Assembly (NCBI GenBank): GCA_019775845.1
Contig: JADQAV010000005.1
Span: 186,001-250,000 of the forward strand
Reading direction: 5' to 3'
DNA from: Myrmaecium sp. VS I D KN 1
Taxonomy: Eukaryota > Ascomycota > Dothideomycetes > Valsariales > Valsariaceae
DNA length: 64,000 nt
Positions within the stretch are counted from its first letter, which is position 1. The number at the start of each line of letters is the position of its first letter. A program made the translations under genes and the position numbers. Shown one piece after another: positions 40,930 through 51,500 of this stretch. The notes beneath the pieces are model-generated. The model was not told the origin of the DNA. It saw only the letters and a list, made by a program, of their open reading frames with translations, and ran no database searches.

Positions 40930-43512
40930 ATGGTCCGTTTACCAAGCCCGACACATCGCCCCCCGGCGCTATACGGTAACCTCCAACCCCCGGCTTCCGC
41001 TTCTCCTAGACGTCGCGACCCGCAAACTTCGGACGATTTGAGAACTCGAGATATAAGCCCTTCCGTCATATTCCGTGCCTTTACGGAGGACAACTGGACG
41101 CCTCCATCCAATAGCGAGGACTACTCTATTTTGAACTGCATCTTTACAGCTTCCGTTTCAGAAAAGGACCTGGGTGCGAGGGTCGCCAAAGCTGCGCAAA
41201 AGCTCCGGACATGGTGCAAAGAGATCGAGGGCTGGTCATGGCCAGGTACCTACATGCCGCCGCTGCAGAGCCCGGCCGAAAAAGGTTCCGAGAAAAATGT
41301 CGCTCAGGGGCCGGATGCTGCTAGTAAGCAGGAGCATTGGGGTTCGCTTCCTTCACTTATTTGTCAGGAGCACGAACATCGCCTCCGTAATATTCTACAA
41401 GAGCTGGACGAATTAGACGTGGAAGAGCTCAAAGCCCATATCCAGACCATCTATGGTCCGAACCGATCCCAACACACGACAGGCGTCCGGAAGACACAAC
41501 ACGTGCCGCTCAACGACTTCGAGATCATCGTCACCAAGACTCTTCTTCGATCGCTCCCTTACCATGCCCTCTTGAACCAGTTGATCAGCGACTGGTCCGC
41601 GCGCTTATGTGTGTTGCGTCGCGTCCCTTCTCTTCTCGGTGCCCTGATCAAGACGAAGGAAGCATTACGCTCCGGCTGGACCGTCATTCGTACCCCTTTC
41701 GACCCCGAGTCCTCCGAAGAAGACTTTTGCAAATGGAAAGAGGCAATCTATACCATCAAGAACGTCCTTGGTAGCCAAGTGGGAACTTCGGGTCAGCAGT
41801 TGGACCGGATCCTGGACATTCTTGAGGGCCATGACGATGTCATTCCGGATGAATGGATTGATGACTTTGAGGCATTGGAGGCCAACTACGAGAAATGGGT
41901 GGCCGAAGCGCAACGGCGGATCATCGAGATGGAGATGCTAAGAACTCGAGTTATGAGAAAGAAGATCGAGGATCAAGAAAAATCCGGAACCGCTCTGCCT
42001 GCTGCGTCCTCTGATCTTCATCCGATCCTCGAGGATCAATCCGAGGTGAAGGTGCAAGCTTCGGATGACGATGAATCCTCTGGGCTTTCATCAAACGCAA
42101 ACGTTGCTCACCGGGATGCTCCTGCAGTTAACGGAGCACTCAATATAGCTTTGGCGAAGTCTGAAGAAACCCCAGTAAAAGCCTCACCGGCTCTGCTGCC
42201 TGCTGTTGGCATTGAACCTGGACACCAGACTGCCGGAAAATCGAGCGAGCTAGTCCCCACGACCCAGTCAAGTCCACCAGAACCAGAGTCTGGGGCTTCT
42301 AAGACAGATTCTGCCCGCGTTCGTAGCCCCAGTATTTCCTCTTTGACTTCTTCCAGCTTTTCGCCGTCCTCAAGCCCGAACACAGTCATTACTACCGATG
42401 AGTCTCCCTCCTTTCGGCCGCAATCGAGAGGCCGTTCTGCAAGAGGCGGAACAGCGCGGCCACCACTCAACGCGACAATGCCACGGCGACGTCCTCGCGA
42501 AAGCCTGAATCCTCAGTGGCCACCCTCAGCTTTCCGCACATCTACCACTCAGGGCGACAACAACAGCTATGATGAGGCACCTCGTCATCCCGGAGCCGGC
42601 GCGACCGAGCTGGACAGACAAATCAGCGACATTCTCACCAGCATCCCGGGGCACATTCGTCTTACCTCGAGTAGTTCCCCTACCGAAACAGCGGAGTCTC
42701 GTCACAACCGTGTCATATCTGCTAGCCGTGCCCTCCATTCCTTACGCTCCCAACGGTCGTTTACCAAGACGCCGGAGTTAACTTTATCAGCGGCAAGGCC
42801 AGACGAGAACGCTCCCTTCTCCCGGCGACGCAATGCAGGGGACTCTGAAATCAAAGTTTACCATCTTACGACACCCAACCGCGATAAACCTATCAAGCTC
42901 TTTGTACGACGGGTTGGCGAGAACGGCGAGCGCGTCATGGTCCGTGTTGGCGGTGGCTGGGCGGACCTGGGCGAGTACCTCCGTACATACGCGGAACATC
43001 ACGGCCACCGCACCGTTTCCGACAGCAAGTTTGAGGTTCTCGGTCTGAAGCCACCTGGAGATCCCTCTCCCGTTCCGAGAAGTCGAAGCACCACCCCGCG
43101 CCCTCCTTCCGCGCAATCTGTCCGGAGCGGACGTTACCGTTCCAAGACGCCCACGGCTCGTAGTCGCCCAGTCACCCCAGCAGCCAGGGCACCTAGCGCT
43201 TCTCCTCGGGCCGGCAGCGGATCGGCGACTTCGGCTACCTCGAAGACCAGCTGGCAGGGCGAGGAGGTGGGTCTGGCAGGGCCCGCTTCGAGGAAGCTGG
43301 ACCTGCCTGAAGAGAAGTTGGAGTGGATCGAAGAGATGATGGACCAGGCGAGGCGGCTCAGCATCGGAGGATCGGGGAGCTTGGGCGACCGGGGCAGCGC
43401 GGAAAAGCCGACTTCCAGCGCGGTTGGCGCCGGCGGGTTCAGGGACATGGGTAAGATTGGCGGGACCAAAAGGGTTTTCCTCAGGGGTAAAGGGGCGGAA
43501 AACGAGGCCTGA
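40930..43512 (+). CDS. GAS2-domain (microtubule-binding) protein, 860 aa
   Basis: A single exon from ATG 40930. The N-terminal half (residues about 45-360) is helical and well structured, with AKAAQKLRTWCKEIEGWSW, HRLRNILQELDELDVEELKA and AEAQRRIIEMEMLRTRVMR. A long Ser/Pro-rich disordered region follows. A GAS2-like domain lies at about 640-712 (IKVYHLTTPNRDKPIKLFVR, VMVRVGGGWADLGEYLRTY), the fold that binds microtubules in plakin and GAS2 proteins; the GGGW core is intact. A second Ser/Arg/Pro-rich stretch and a conserved-looking helix EEKLEWIEEMMDQARRLS follow. Presumably a cytoskeletal linker. Unlike animal GAS2 proteins it has no visible calponin-homology domain. Confidence 0.9.
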   Translation: MVRLPSPTHRPPALYGNLQPPASASPRRRDPQTSDDLRTRDISPSVIFRAFTEDNWTPPSNSEDYSILNCIFTASVSEKDLGARVAKAAQKLRTWCKEIEGWSWPGTYMPPLQSPAEKGSEKNVAQGPDAASKQEHWGSLPSLICQEHEHRLRNILQELDELDVEELKAHIQTIYGPNRSQHTTGVRKTQHVPLNDFEIIVTKTLLRSLPYHALLNQLISDWSARLCVLRRVPSLLGALIKTKEALRSGWTVIRTPFDPESSEEDFCKWKEAIYTIKNVLGSQVGTSGQQLDRILDILEGHDDVIPDEWIDDFEALEANYEKWVAEAQRRIIEMEMLRTRVMRKKIEDQEKSGTALPAASSDLHPILEDQSEVKVQASDDDESSGLSSNANVAHRDAPAVNGALNIALAKSEETPVKASPALLPAVGIEPGHQTAGKSSELVPTTQSSPPEPESGASKTDSARVRSPSISSLTSSSFSPSSSPNTVITTDESPSFRPQSRGRSARGGTARPPLNATMPRRRPRESLNPQWPPSAFRTSTTQGDNNSYDEAPRHPGAGATELDRQISDILTSIPGHIRLTSSSSPTETAESRHNRVISASRALHSLRSQRSFTKTPELTLSAARPDENAPFSRRRNAGDSEIKVYHLTTPNRDKPIKLFVRRVGENGERVMVRVGGGWADLGEYLRTYAEHHGHRTVSDSKFEVLGLKPPGDPSPVPRSRSTTPRPPSAQSVRSGRYRSKTPTARSRPVTPAARAPSASPRAGSGSATSATSKTSWQGEEVGLAGPASRKLDLPEEKLEWIEEMMDQARRLSIGGSGSLGDRGSAEKPTSSAVGAGGFRDMGKIGGTKRVFLRGKGAENEA

Positions 43513-44685
43513 ATTATCTTCATGAGGCAGGCAGTGATACCCCATATACGGTTATTAACACGATGATGGCTCCCCTTTGAGATGTGTTGAGCTCCGTTGA
43601 GCGCGGCTGGGCTGTTTGATAGCGTTCGGTTTCTAGCGCGACTTCTCATAGATCGGCCGGCTTTTTTCTTGTTTTCTCTTTTGTCAGTCACTCCTTCTCC
43701 CGTTCTTCATTCATCCCACCGATCCAACCGAGCTTTTCTTTTGCCTCCCCATTGAGCGTTTGCAAAGCGTTCGTATACTAGACACACTCTCTTCTTTCTC
43801 TTTCATTCTGTTTCCTTCTTTCGGTTTCTCTTTGGACTACCATTGCGCCACATCTTTCGGTTGTCCTCCTCTAACCAGTACTGCATATACCCCCCTTTGC
43901 ATCTTGTCGCTCCTTCACCACTTTCACCCTTTTTCGTTCCTTACCTTTCGACACACCAATTCGACCACGAAAGTGGTTCGGATAGCACGCGCCCATCGAG
44001 GTTTTTCATATACCCTTTTGTTTTCTTCTTTTTTTCCAGACCGGCTGGCTGGTTTACTTCTTTTCTTTTCTATTCTCTCTCCTCCCTCTTACCCGTCCCG
44101 ATTCGGCTTCTTGCTTCGGTCAAGCTCTCGAGATCAGTACATAGAATCATTGACCATTGATCATCGTTCATCACTGCGTGGATTGAACTGTGCGCCCTGA
44201 AAGCGGACGCACGGAGCGGGTTTCTGTGAATGCTTGGTTTGTGTTGTGTTGTTGTTTTGTTGTTAGACCTTTGCACATTTATTTCTTCTCCAGCTGTATG
44301 AATGGAATGCGCTCTTGGGTTCTTGACGTCCCGTTATGCTCTAGGCGAGGGGGGGGGAGAGGCAGCATGATTGGCATGTCGTGACGTGACGAGTGCGCTT
44401 CCATTCAGCCATTTAAAAAGATGGTGGGGTTGGGGTCGGAGGGAGTGCTTTTCCTTCCCTTGGATCCGTATGGCATGTACTGTTTATATGCTGTTCGTAC
44501 ATATGTACAAACGTCGTTCCCCGTCACAGCCACCCCCAAAGAGAAGAAGCACAGATAGCGCACATAGCCAACCACTTGTACCAAAACGGAATGAAAAGAG
44601 CAAGGAAAGAGAAAGAACATGGAAACGCAACAATAGCTTCTTCCTCCCCTCCACAGCCACCCCATTTTTTCCCCCAACCCAAAGT
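43513..44685. other. Intergenic, convergent 3' ends, CT-rich
   Basis: About 1.2 kb between convergent stop codons. 43680-44110 is strongly pyrimidine-rich on the plus strand, which gives long Ser/Phe/Leu frames without gene character. Nothing else seen. Confidence 0.4.
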
Positions 44686-46586
44686 CTAAAATAACAAGCC
44701 AACCGTCCGCGAATACCACGCCTTCCAGCGCTCCGGATCCATGCCCCCACCGCCCTTCTCCTCCCTCGCCTTGGCCTTCTCCTCCGCCCGCCTCGCCCGC
44801 CGCTCCACCTGACGCGCGCAAAACTCATCCTCCTCGCGATCAATCGCCGCTTTACCCGTATAAAAATCCGCTTCCGTAGGACGGACGCCCGGTTCGCGGG
44901 TGACGAGCTTGTAGCCGCCGATGAGGAGGAGGTAGAGGGGGATGCCGAGGTAGCCGGTGACGAAGTTCTTGTAATCAAAGCCGCCGACGAAGACGGGGAA
45001 GTTTTTGGTCAGGGCGATGAGGATGCAGAAGAAGAGGGCGACGGCGGAGCCGGGGGCGCCGAGGGGCGCGCGGTAGGGGAGGATGAGGTCGGGGATGCAT
45101 TGGGCCCGACGCGCGCGGACGAAGTACAGGTGCGTGACCAGGATGGAGATCCAGGTGAGGAGGCCGAAGATGGTGACGAGGTTGACGAAGTAGCCGAAGA
45201 CGGTCTTGGCGTCCGCGCTCACGTTCATGAAGGCGAGGAGGCAGAAGCAGGCGCTGGCGCCGAGGGCGTAGATGGGGACCCCCCGGCGGTCGGTGCGGGC
45301 GAGGAAGCCGGGCGCGTGCCCTTGGACGGCGAGCCCGTAGATGGTGCGGGAGGCGATGTAGAGGTCGGAGTTGGAGGCGCTGAAGACGAAGAGGAGGATG
45401 CAGGCGTTGATGAAGCCGGGCAGGACCTTGATGCCGGCCTCCTCGATGGCGACGACGAAGGGGGAGGCGGCGGCCGTGCTGCTCGCTTTCACGGCGAACG
45501 CGAGCCGGTCCGAGTTGTAGGGCACGTTCATGCCGAGGAGGAGGACGCTGCAGACGTAGAAGATGAGGATGCGGTAGAAGGTCAGCTTGATGGCGCGCGG
45601 GATCGTCCGGCGCGGGTTCTGCGCCTCGCCCACCGTCACGCCGACCAGCTCGGTGCCGAGGTAGGCGAAGACGGCGGTGACCATGGACGCCCAGAAGCCG
45701 AGGAACTTTCCCGTGCTGCCGCCGTCGATGTACTCCTTGAACGCGCCGGGCTTGTGGTAGTACCGGAAGCCTTTGCGGTCGTGGTCGGGCCCGCCGCCGA
45801 GGGCGAGGACGAGCGAGAGCAGGATCAGGCCGCAGATGACGAGGACCTTGATGCTGCTCAGCCAGAACTCGAACTCGCCGAAGAAGCGGATGCCGAAGTA
45901 GTTGATCGACACGATCGCCACGAAGAACACCGCGATCCACACGCCCGGGTTGACCTTCTCGGCCGGCACCCAGAACTGGATGACCAGCGCGGCGGCCGTG
46001 AGCTGGTTCGGGGTCACGATGATGTACTTGAACCAGTAGGTCTGGTCGTGCGGGTCAGCAAAGCGAGGAGAGAGAGGGGCCACGAGGTGGGTGGGATCTC
46101 GTCGGGGGAACACTCACGTAACCGAGCGCGAACCCAAGGGCCGGGTCACAGAACCTCGTGGCATAACCCGCGAAGCCGGAAGCGACGGGCAGCCAGGCGG
46201 CCATCTCGCCCAACGCGCACATGACCAGGTAGACCAGGAGACCAACGAGGGTGTAGGAGATCAGGATGGAGCCGGGACTGACGCGAATGATAATCAGTAC
46301 GGAAGTCCAGCCGGATGTCGGTGCAACGATGGAGCAGAAGAGAGGAGAGGAGAAACGGGACAACCTACCCAGACTTTGCCAGCGACGAGCCCGTTCCGAT
46401 GATCAGGCCGGTCCCGATGGCGCCGCCGATGGCGATCATGGTGATGTGCCTGGCCTTGAGGCCGCGGTGCAGCTGGTCCTGCTCGCCGGCGGCCACGGGG
46501 GCGGAGTCGCCCTCGGTCACGGGAGCCGCGACCTCCTCCGCCGCCTCGTAGTCGGACTTGGCGTACCGCTCGACGTCGCGCGCCAT
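44686..46586 (-). CDS. Amino-acid permease, fungal YAT/AAT family (577 aa)
   Basis: A plasma-membrane proton symporter for amino acids. Three exons, 46586-46369, 46277-46118 and 46041-44686, keep phase (introns 91 and 76 bp). The first transmembrane region shows the family signature RHITMIAIGGAIGTGLIIG, then GPGSILISYTLVGLLVY, ALGEMAAWLPVASGFAGYAT, and TYWFKYIIVTPNQLTAAA. Downstream are FAYLGTELVGVTVGEAQNPR, SASNSDLYIASRTIYGLA and KNFPVFVGGFDYKNFVTGYL, all at expected spacing for 12 membrane segments. The cytosolic C-terminus is very charged (RRARRAEEKAKAREEK). Substrate range cannot be told; relatives include general and proline/basic amino-acid permeases. A poly-G run with two Ns lies just upstream of the start. 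Confidence 0.95.
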
Positions 46587-46601
46587 TGCGTGCAGTGAGC
46601 T

Positions 46602-46627
46602 GGGGGGGGGGGGGGGGGGGGGGGGNN
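46602..46627. repeat. Poly-G homopolymer ending in two ambiguous bases
   Basis: A run of more than 20 G is followed by NN at 46626-46627. Its length is probably not correctly resolved; a small assembly gap is likely. Confidence 0.95.
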
Positions 46628-47069
46628 CGACTAGAGGGGGTTTGTAGGGATCACGGAGAGGGAGGGAAGACTGTTTAGATTTCTAGAGAAAGAGAGAGGG
46701 TGAGGGTGAGGGAGGGAGGGATGTTCGTCTTCGAAGTAACAGAAAGAAAGAGAGAAGAAGAGGGGAGGGGTTGGGGTGAGATTTTGAGCCGCAGTGGGTT
46801 ATATATCAGAGAGAAAACAATGAAGGCGAAGGCTGACTTGTCGCTCGAAGAAGTACGGGAGCGAGGTGATAAGGAAGACCAGGGGGAGAAGGAGGCGCAG
46901 GAACCGGTGTAGCTTGATGAGCAGCCACCTCGGCCAAGACACAGGGGAGTGAAGCCAAGAGCGTCGTACGGCAGAGGGCCTGGGTTGCTCGTGGCGCTGG
47001 GATAGCACGGCAGAGATGCGATTGCTGAGCTTGCTGTAGTGCAGGGGAAGGATGAGAAGGAAAAGAAGT

Positions 47070-47105
47070 CGAGAAGAAGAAGAAGAAGAAGAAGAAGAAG
47101 AAGAG
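47070..47105. repeat. GAA trinucleotide microsatellite
   Basis: About ten near-perfect AGA/GAA units in the non-coding region upstream of the permease. Confidence 0.85.
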
Positions 47106-47585
47106 CAGCAGTAAGAGAGGCTGTGTAGCGAGCGAGGCAGACTGTCTTTTCCCCGGCCCTGAAAAGGCGAGTGACCATTGGAGAGCGGGCATGGCCCTGC
47201 GTGAGAAACGACTGAAGATGGTAAAGTTCCACGCTCTCGCGTCCTGTACTTATCTACTCCTACCGGTACTTATCTCGATTACAATAACGTACATGCTATG
47301 CATCTTGTTACGAGCGATGCTACCCGCCCCCGGCGAGCGCGCAACGGTGGGCTGAGAGGAGGGGAGGGGTGGGGAGATCGAAGGGTCGACAGAGAGAGAG
47401 AGACAGAGGGAGAGAAAGGCTACTACGATGGTACAGAGATGGTACTCTGCGGGATGGCATTCGTGAATTACGGCTGGCGACAAATTCCAGTAAAAACCTA
47501 CCTAAGAGATAGAGCGCCTCAGGGATGTAGCTGATGTACTGAATGTGCCAAGCTCTCACTAGTTTTCCCAGCCGTCCTGGGCTGT

Positions 47586-47626
47586 ACCACTCACCACTCA
47601 CCACTCACCACTCACCACTCACCACT
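47586..47626. repeat. Heptamer tandem array, 5.9 x accactc
   Basis: Five complete and one partial perfect copies of accactc. The length of seven and the C-rich strand recall telomere-like repeats, but the unit is not the fungal TTAGGG/CCCTAA type. Confidence 0.9.
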
Positions 47627-48538
47627 TTTGCATCTTACATCTCGTGCCCAGACAAGACAAGACCGGTGCTGAATCTAGACGGCTGGGCATTGGGCTGGGC
47701 ATGGGCTTGAAAGCCCGATCCGGGAACGGCGTTTCGGTTTTTTTTTCTTCACCTCTCCACCCTCGGTATTGAAGAGATATGCATCCAGTGAGGATAGATG
47801 TCAGAAACACAACCCTGTCAGGAGAAAGGTGTCGTCGAGATATGGTAGAGTATGTACAGTAAATACTACATGCTTTCTCTCTCTATCATGTATCTCACTT
47901 GTACACGAGAGAGTAAGACAAACAAGATGCCCGCGCGCGCCAAGCCCGATCGCCTTGGTTGGTGCCTCGGCAGCGGCCGGGGGCTTGGGGGGTGGGAAGG
48001 GGAGCCAAGATCCGCGCCCCGCCTACTACTAAGGTACCTACCGAGTGACCCGTGACCCGTTCAGCAGGGGGGGTGGGGTGCGGGGTGGGGTAGGGTGGTA
48101 TGGTCGTATGGTGGTATGATGAGCAGCCCGCTCGATATCGTAGATAACGTAGATAGGTGACATGCGCAAACTACGTACATTACACATATATATATACTCT
48201 GATGGGTATATGAGTCGAAGACGAGGGAACAGCGGCGACCATAGCACTGACTGACCAGGCGGAGGAGAAAGATAAGTCACTTATTACATTTGAAAAGAAA
48301 AATGAGGGTGAATAAAGAGAGGGAAAAAAAAGGAAAGACTTCACGGATTCGAAAAGGATAATCTTCTTCCAGGGGCTATTTGAATGTGAATCTCGATTGA
48401 GTCTCTATTGAATCTTAATTAAAAGCTTCAGGACAGAACACGCTTTGAAAACATACTACCTATCCTACTACGCCAGGCTGATGCAACGCCATGCCATGAC
48501 ACAACCAATAAAGCAAAAAAGAAGGAATCCACCCTCCT

Positions 48539-51500
48539 CTAATCAAACAACTCCTCCAACGCCCTCCTGACCCCCTCCGGATCCCGTCCGCTCTCCCGCC
48601 CTCTCCCGCGCTCCCCCGCCATCCCCAGCCGGTTCAGCAGCTGATGGAAGCCCTCGATCGCTCGGACAAGCCTCGCCTTCTCCTCCTCCCACCCGCCCAA
48701 GGCAACCGCCACCTCCGCCCGCAGCGGACCGCGCACGACCGTGTACCGTCCCTCCGCCACCGGCTCCCACCCGCCCCCCGTCATCGCCCGGCCCAGCTCC
48801 CGCGCACAAAACTCCCGCACCGACGCGAAGGCCAGCGGCTCGACCGGCAGGACGGATGCCCCGGGCTCCGCGTCCGCCTCGTCGCTGTACGGCGCCGCCG
48901 CCGCCGCGGGCGACCCCAGCACCGTCTCGGCGACGAAGACGGTGAAGCGCGTGAAGAAGGCGATGTGGCGCGGCAGCAGCGCCGCCGCCGGCAGCCGATC
49001 CGCCATGCGGCGGCGGAGGTAGTCGACCAGAGGCAACGTGGCCGTGACGGTGTCGAGGAGGGCGGCGAGCACGTGCAGGACGTGCGCCTGCTCAAGCAAA
49101 CCCGAGTGATCGACCAATACCTCCACCACGTCGCGGAAGCGACCCAGGGTCGAGAGCAGCAGGGATGCGACCGCCTCGAGACTCGACTCATCCGTGACGC
49201 TGAAGTCGTACAGCAGCGTCCGGAACGTGAGCGTGCTCGCGTGCAGCATCGGCGTGGCGAGGATCCAGCCGGCCGGAGTGGAGAAGGCGAGGTCGATGTA
49301 GGCCGGGAAGATGGCTTGCAGGAGGATGCGGCGGAGTGTGAGCTTGTGCGGAACCGAGGTTTCCCAGGTGGAGCTCATGGCGCTGACCAGCTGGTTCGTG
49401 AGGTAAGCTTGCTGGGCGTCGATGGCCGCGCGTTCGGAAACGGTCTGAATGAAGACGGCGAGCTGCTTCGTGGTGCGCGGATCCCCGAGCTTGAGGGCGT
49501 AGCTCTTGAGTCGGCCAACGACGTATGTCGGATCGGTCGCCGGGAGTGGGAAGGCGCCGGAGTCCGTGAAGAACTTGTCGACGGAGCAGATGTCGGATGT
49601 GTATTGCTGCAGATACTCCACGATGTGGTGCACAAACTCCACATACACCCCCTTGACGTTGGACCCTTGCTGGATTTCAAGGTAGTTGTTCTTCATCGCG
49701 GCCATCAGCTGCTTGAGCAGTTGAGTATAGTCACGTCTGAGAGCAGGAGCTTCAAGTGGCTGTGCTTGTATAACGCTCTCGTACGAATCCCTCATATTGG
49801 AAAGGATAGAGGAAATGATAGCCAACCGACGTTCGCGAAGCTCCGAGGCTTTGATGTCGAATCGCCCTGTTCGTACATCCTTAACGAGGGGTAGGTTCTG
49901 CAGCAGAGGATGGTGGCCGTCCACGTTCAACAAGACAGATGTAAGCCGGTGTTGAAATTTGAGCATCGATTCTCGCTCGACGAGTGAGACAAGCCACGCT
50001 GGAATGATCACATTGCGGTTCTCTTCGTGACTCCTAGAGTCACTAGCAAGGACCGAGGCCAAGAAGTAGGGCCCGTATTGACGCGTTTGTTCTGTGTCCC
50101 GTAGCTGTCGCCACGATGAAGGGCTGTAGTCATCCAAGTAATTGCTCCATTGCCTCTCACCAGCTTGAACGGCGAATTGCGCAACTTGCACCCAGGTGTC
50201 AACGGCCTTGGTTAAGAGTCTCTCATCTGGTGGCGTCTCGGCACCGAAGCAGCTAGACAGCAAATGCCACAGCGGCTCCTGGATAAAATCGAATGTCGCT
50301 GTCTGCGGGGCCGCTTCGTCGATATCAATCATATCGTCCAGATCCGGGAAGTCCCCGTAATCTTGACTTTCTTCACTGCGCTCACCCTGCGGAGCATCCG
50401 GTGAGCGGGCGGCGAGGAGGCCCCCGAGCTCCTGGAAGACTTCCAGTGACTCTACGATCACCGAATTCACTCGGAGTTTCTTAGGATCAAACATCCGGAA
50501 TACCACGGGTAAGTCGGAGTGGCGCAGAAGATACAAAATCGGTTCCTTTCTCTCTGAAACTTTGACCGCCTGCTTCATGCCCGCAACCGCATCGCTTAAT
50601 GCGGCCAAGACTTGGATTTGGTTCCCAGCAATGGTAGCTTGTAGAAGTTCCGGTGAGATTGTGTCATTCCCATGGGTTTTGGCAGCCTCGAATTGGCTCT
50701 CCGCCTCGGTGCGAGCGAGTCGATACTGAAGCATCGTCTGCTGCACAATCTCCAAGAACCAAGCCGCGAACGGATCGAGTGAAGACAGCGGCTCATCGGT
50801 GGAGAGCTGGAAGCGTACGAGACGTGACCACGCCTGAACGCTGAGCCTGCACGCTTCTCGATGCGACGACGAGTGATCGACAAGGTGTCGTATTAGATCC
50901 AGTCGAGGACGGAAGCTGGGAGGTGTCGCCCAATACAACGTGCACATGAGGTCGTGATGATTGCGAAGGGCATCCAAATCCTCTTGCCGCACGGACTCAT
51001 CCTTTCGATATGTACGCCCATGGTTTGGAACATAGCGCCAAGTGATTGAACTAATCTTCTTGTCCGAATATACGAAGCGCAAGCCTCGCACACCAATGCC
51101 GAGCATTTTCAGAAATATGTGGAACGCTCGGTCCTCCGGCAGAACCTCGAGTGAGGGGGCTCGATGCAGCTCCTCTAGAAACCTTGGTGACCCTCTGCTT
51201 TCTTCGTTAGGTAGATGTGCCAGGCCACGACGTGCAAAGAAATCGAAAGTAACCCCCAGTGCCGGCTCGCACCTGCGCCAGCCCCACCTGTGCACCAGGT
51301 TATAGCATCTCGTCAGCACTGCCCTGATGTATGAGTTGATAGATACACTATGTCCTTTGGCTGTTTGTGGATAGAGTGCGAAAAGTCGAAGCAGAATCGA
51401 TTTTACTAGGCCCCAATTATCCGCCGCGGCTCTGAATCGTTGGCCGGGTTTGAGGACTCCATAATCGTCAAACTCAGCAAAGGGTAGCAAGGCAAAAATG

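Larger units (their letters stand above)
46587..48538. other. Gene-poor, repeat-rich stretch (about 1.95 kb)
   Basis: Upstream region of the permease and 3' flank of MMS22. It holds a poly-G run with Ns, GA-rich and GAA repeats, a heptamer array and a GT/GGT-rich run (48060-48120). Frames here reflect the repeats. No gene seen. Confidence 0.5.

Noticed and set aside
45100-46224. 374-codon plus-strand frame
   Set aside because: Antisense to the amino-acid permease; its extreme Glu/Asp/Gly/Ala content mirrors the codons of the real gene and it ignores the introns.
47586-47626. Interstitial telomere or CRISPR-like array
   Set aside because: The unit is a 7-bp direct tandem repeat without spacers and not a TTAGGG-type telomere sequence.
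48644-49894. 416-codon plus-strand open frame
   Set aside because: It lies antisense to the conserved 3' part of MMS22, is very rich in Arg/Glu/Gly/Asp as expected of an antisense frame in GC-rich codons, and has no recognisable motif.
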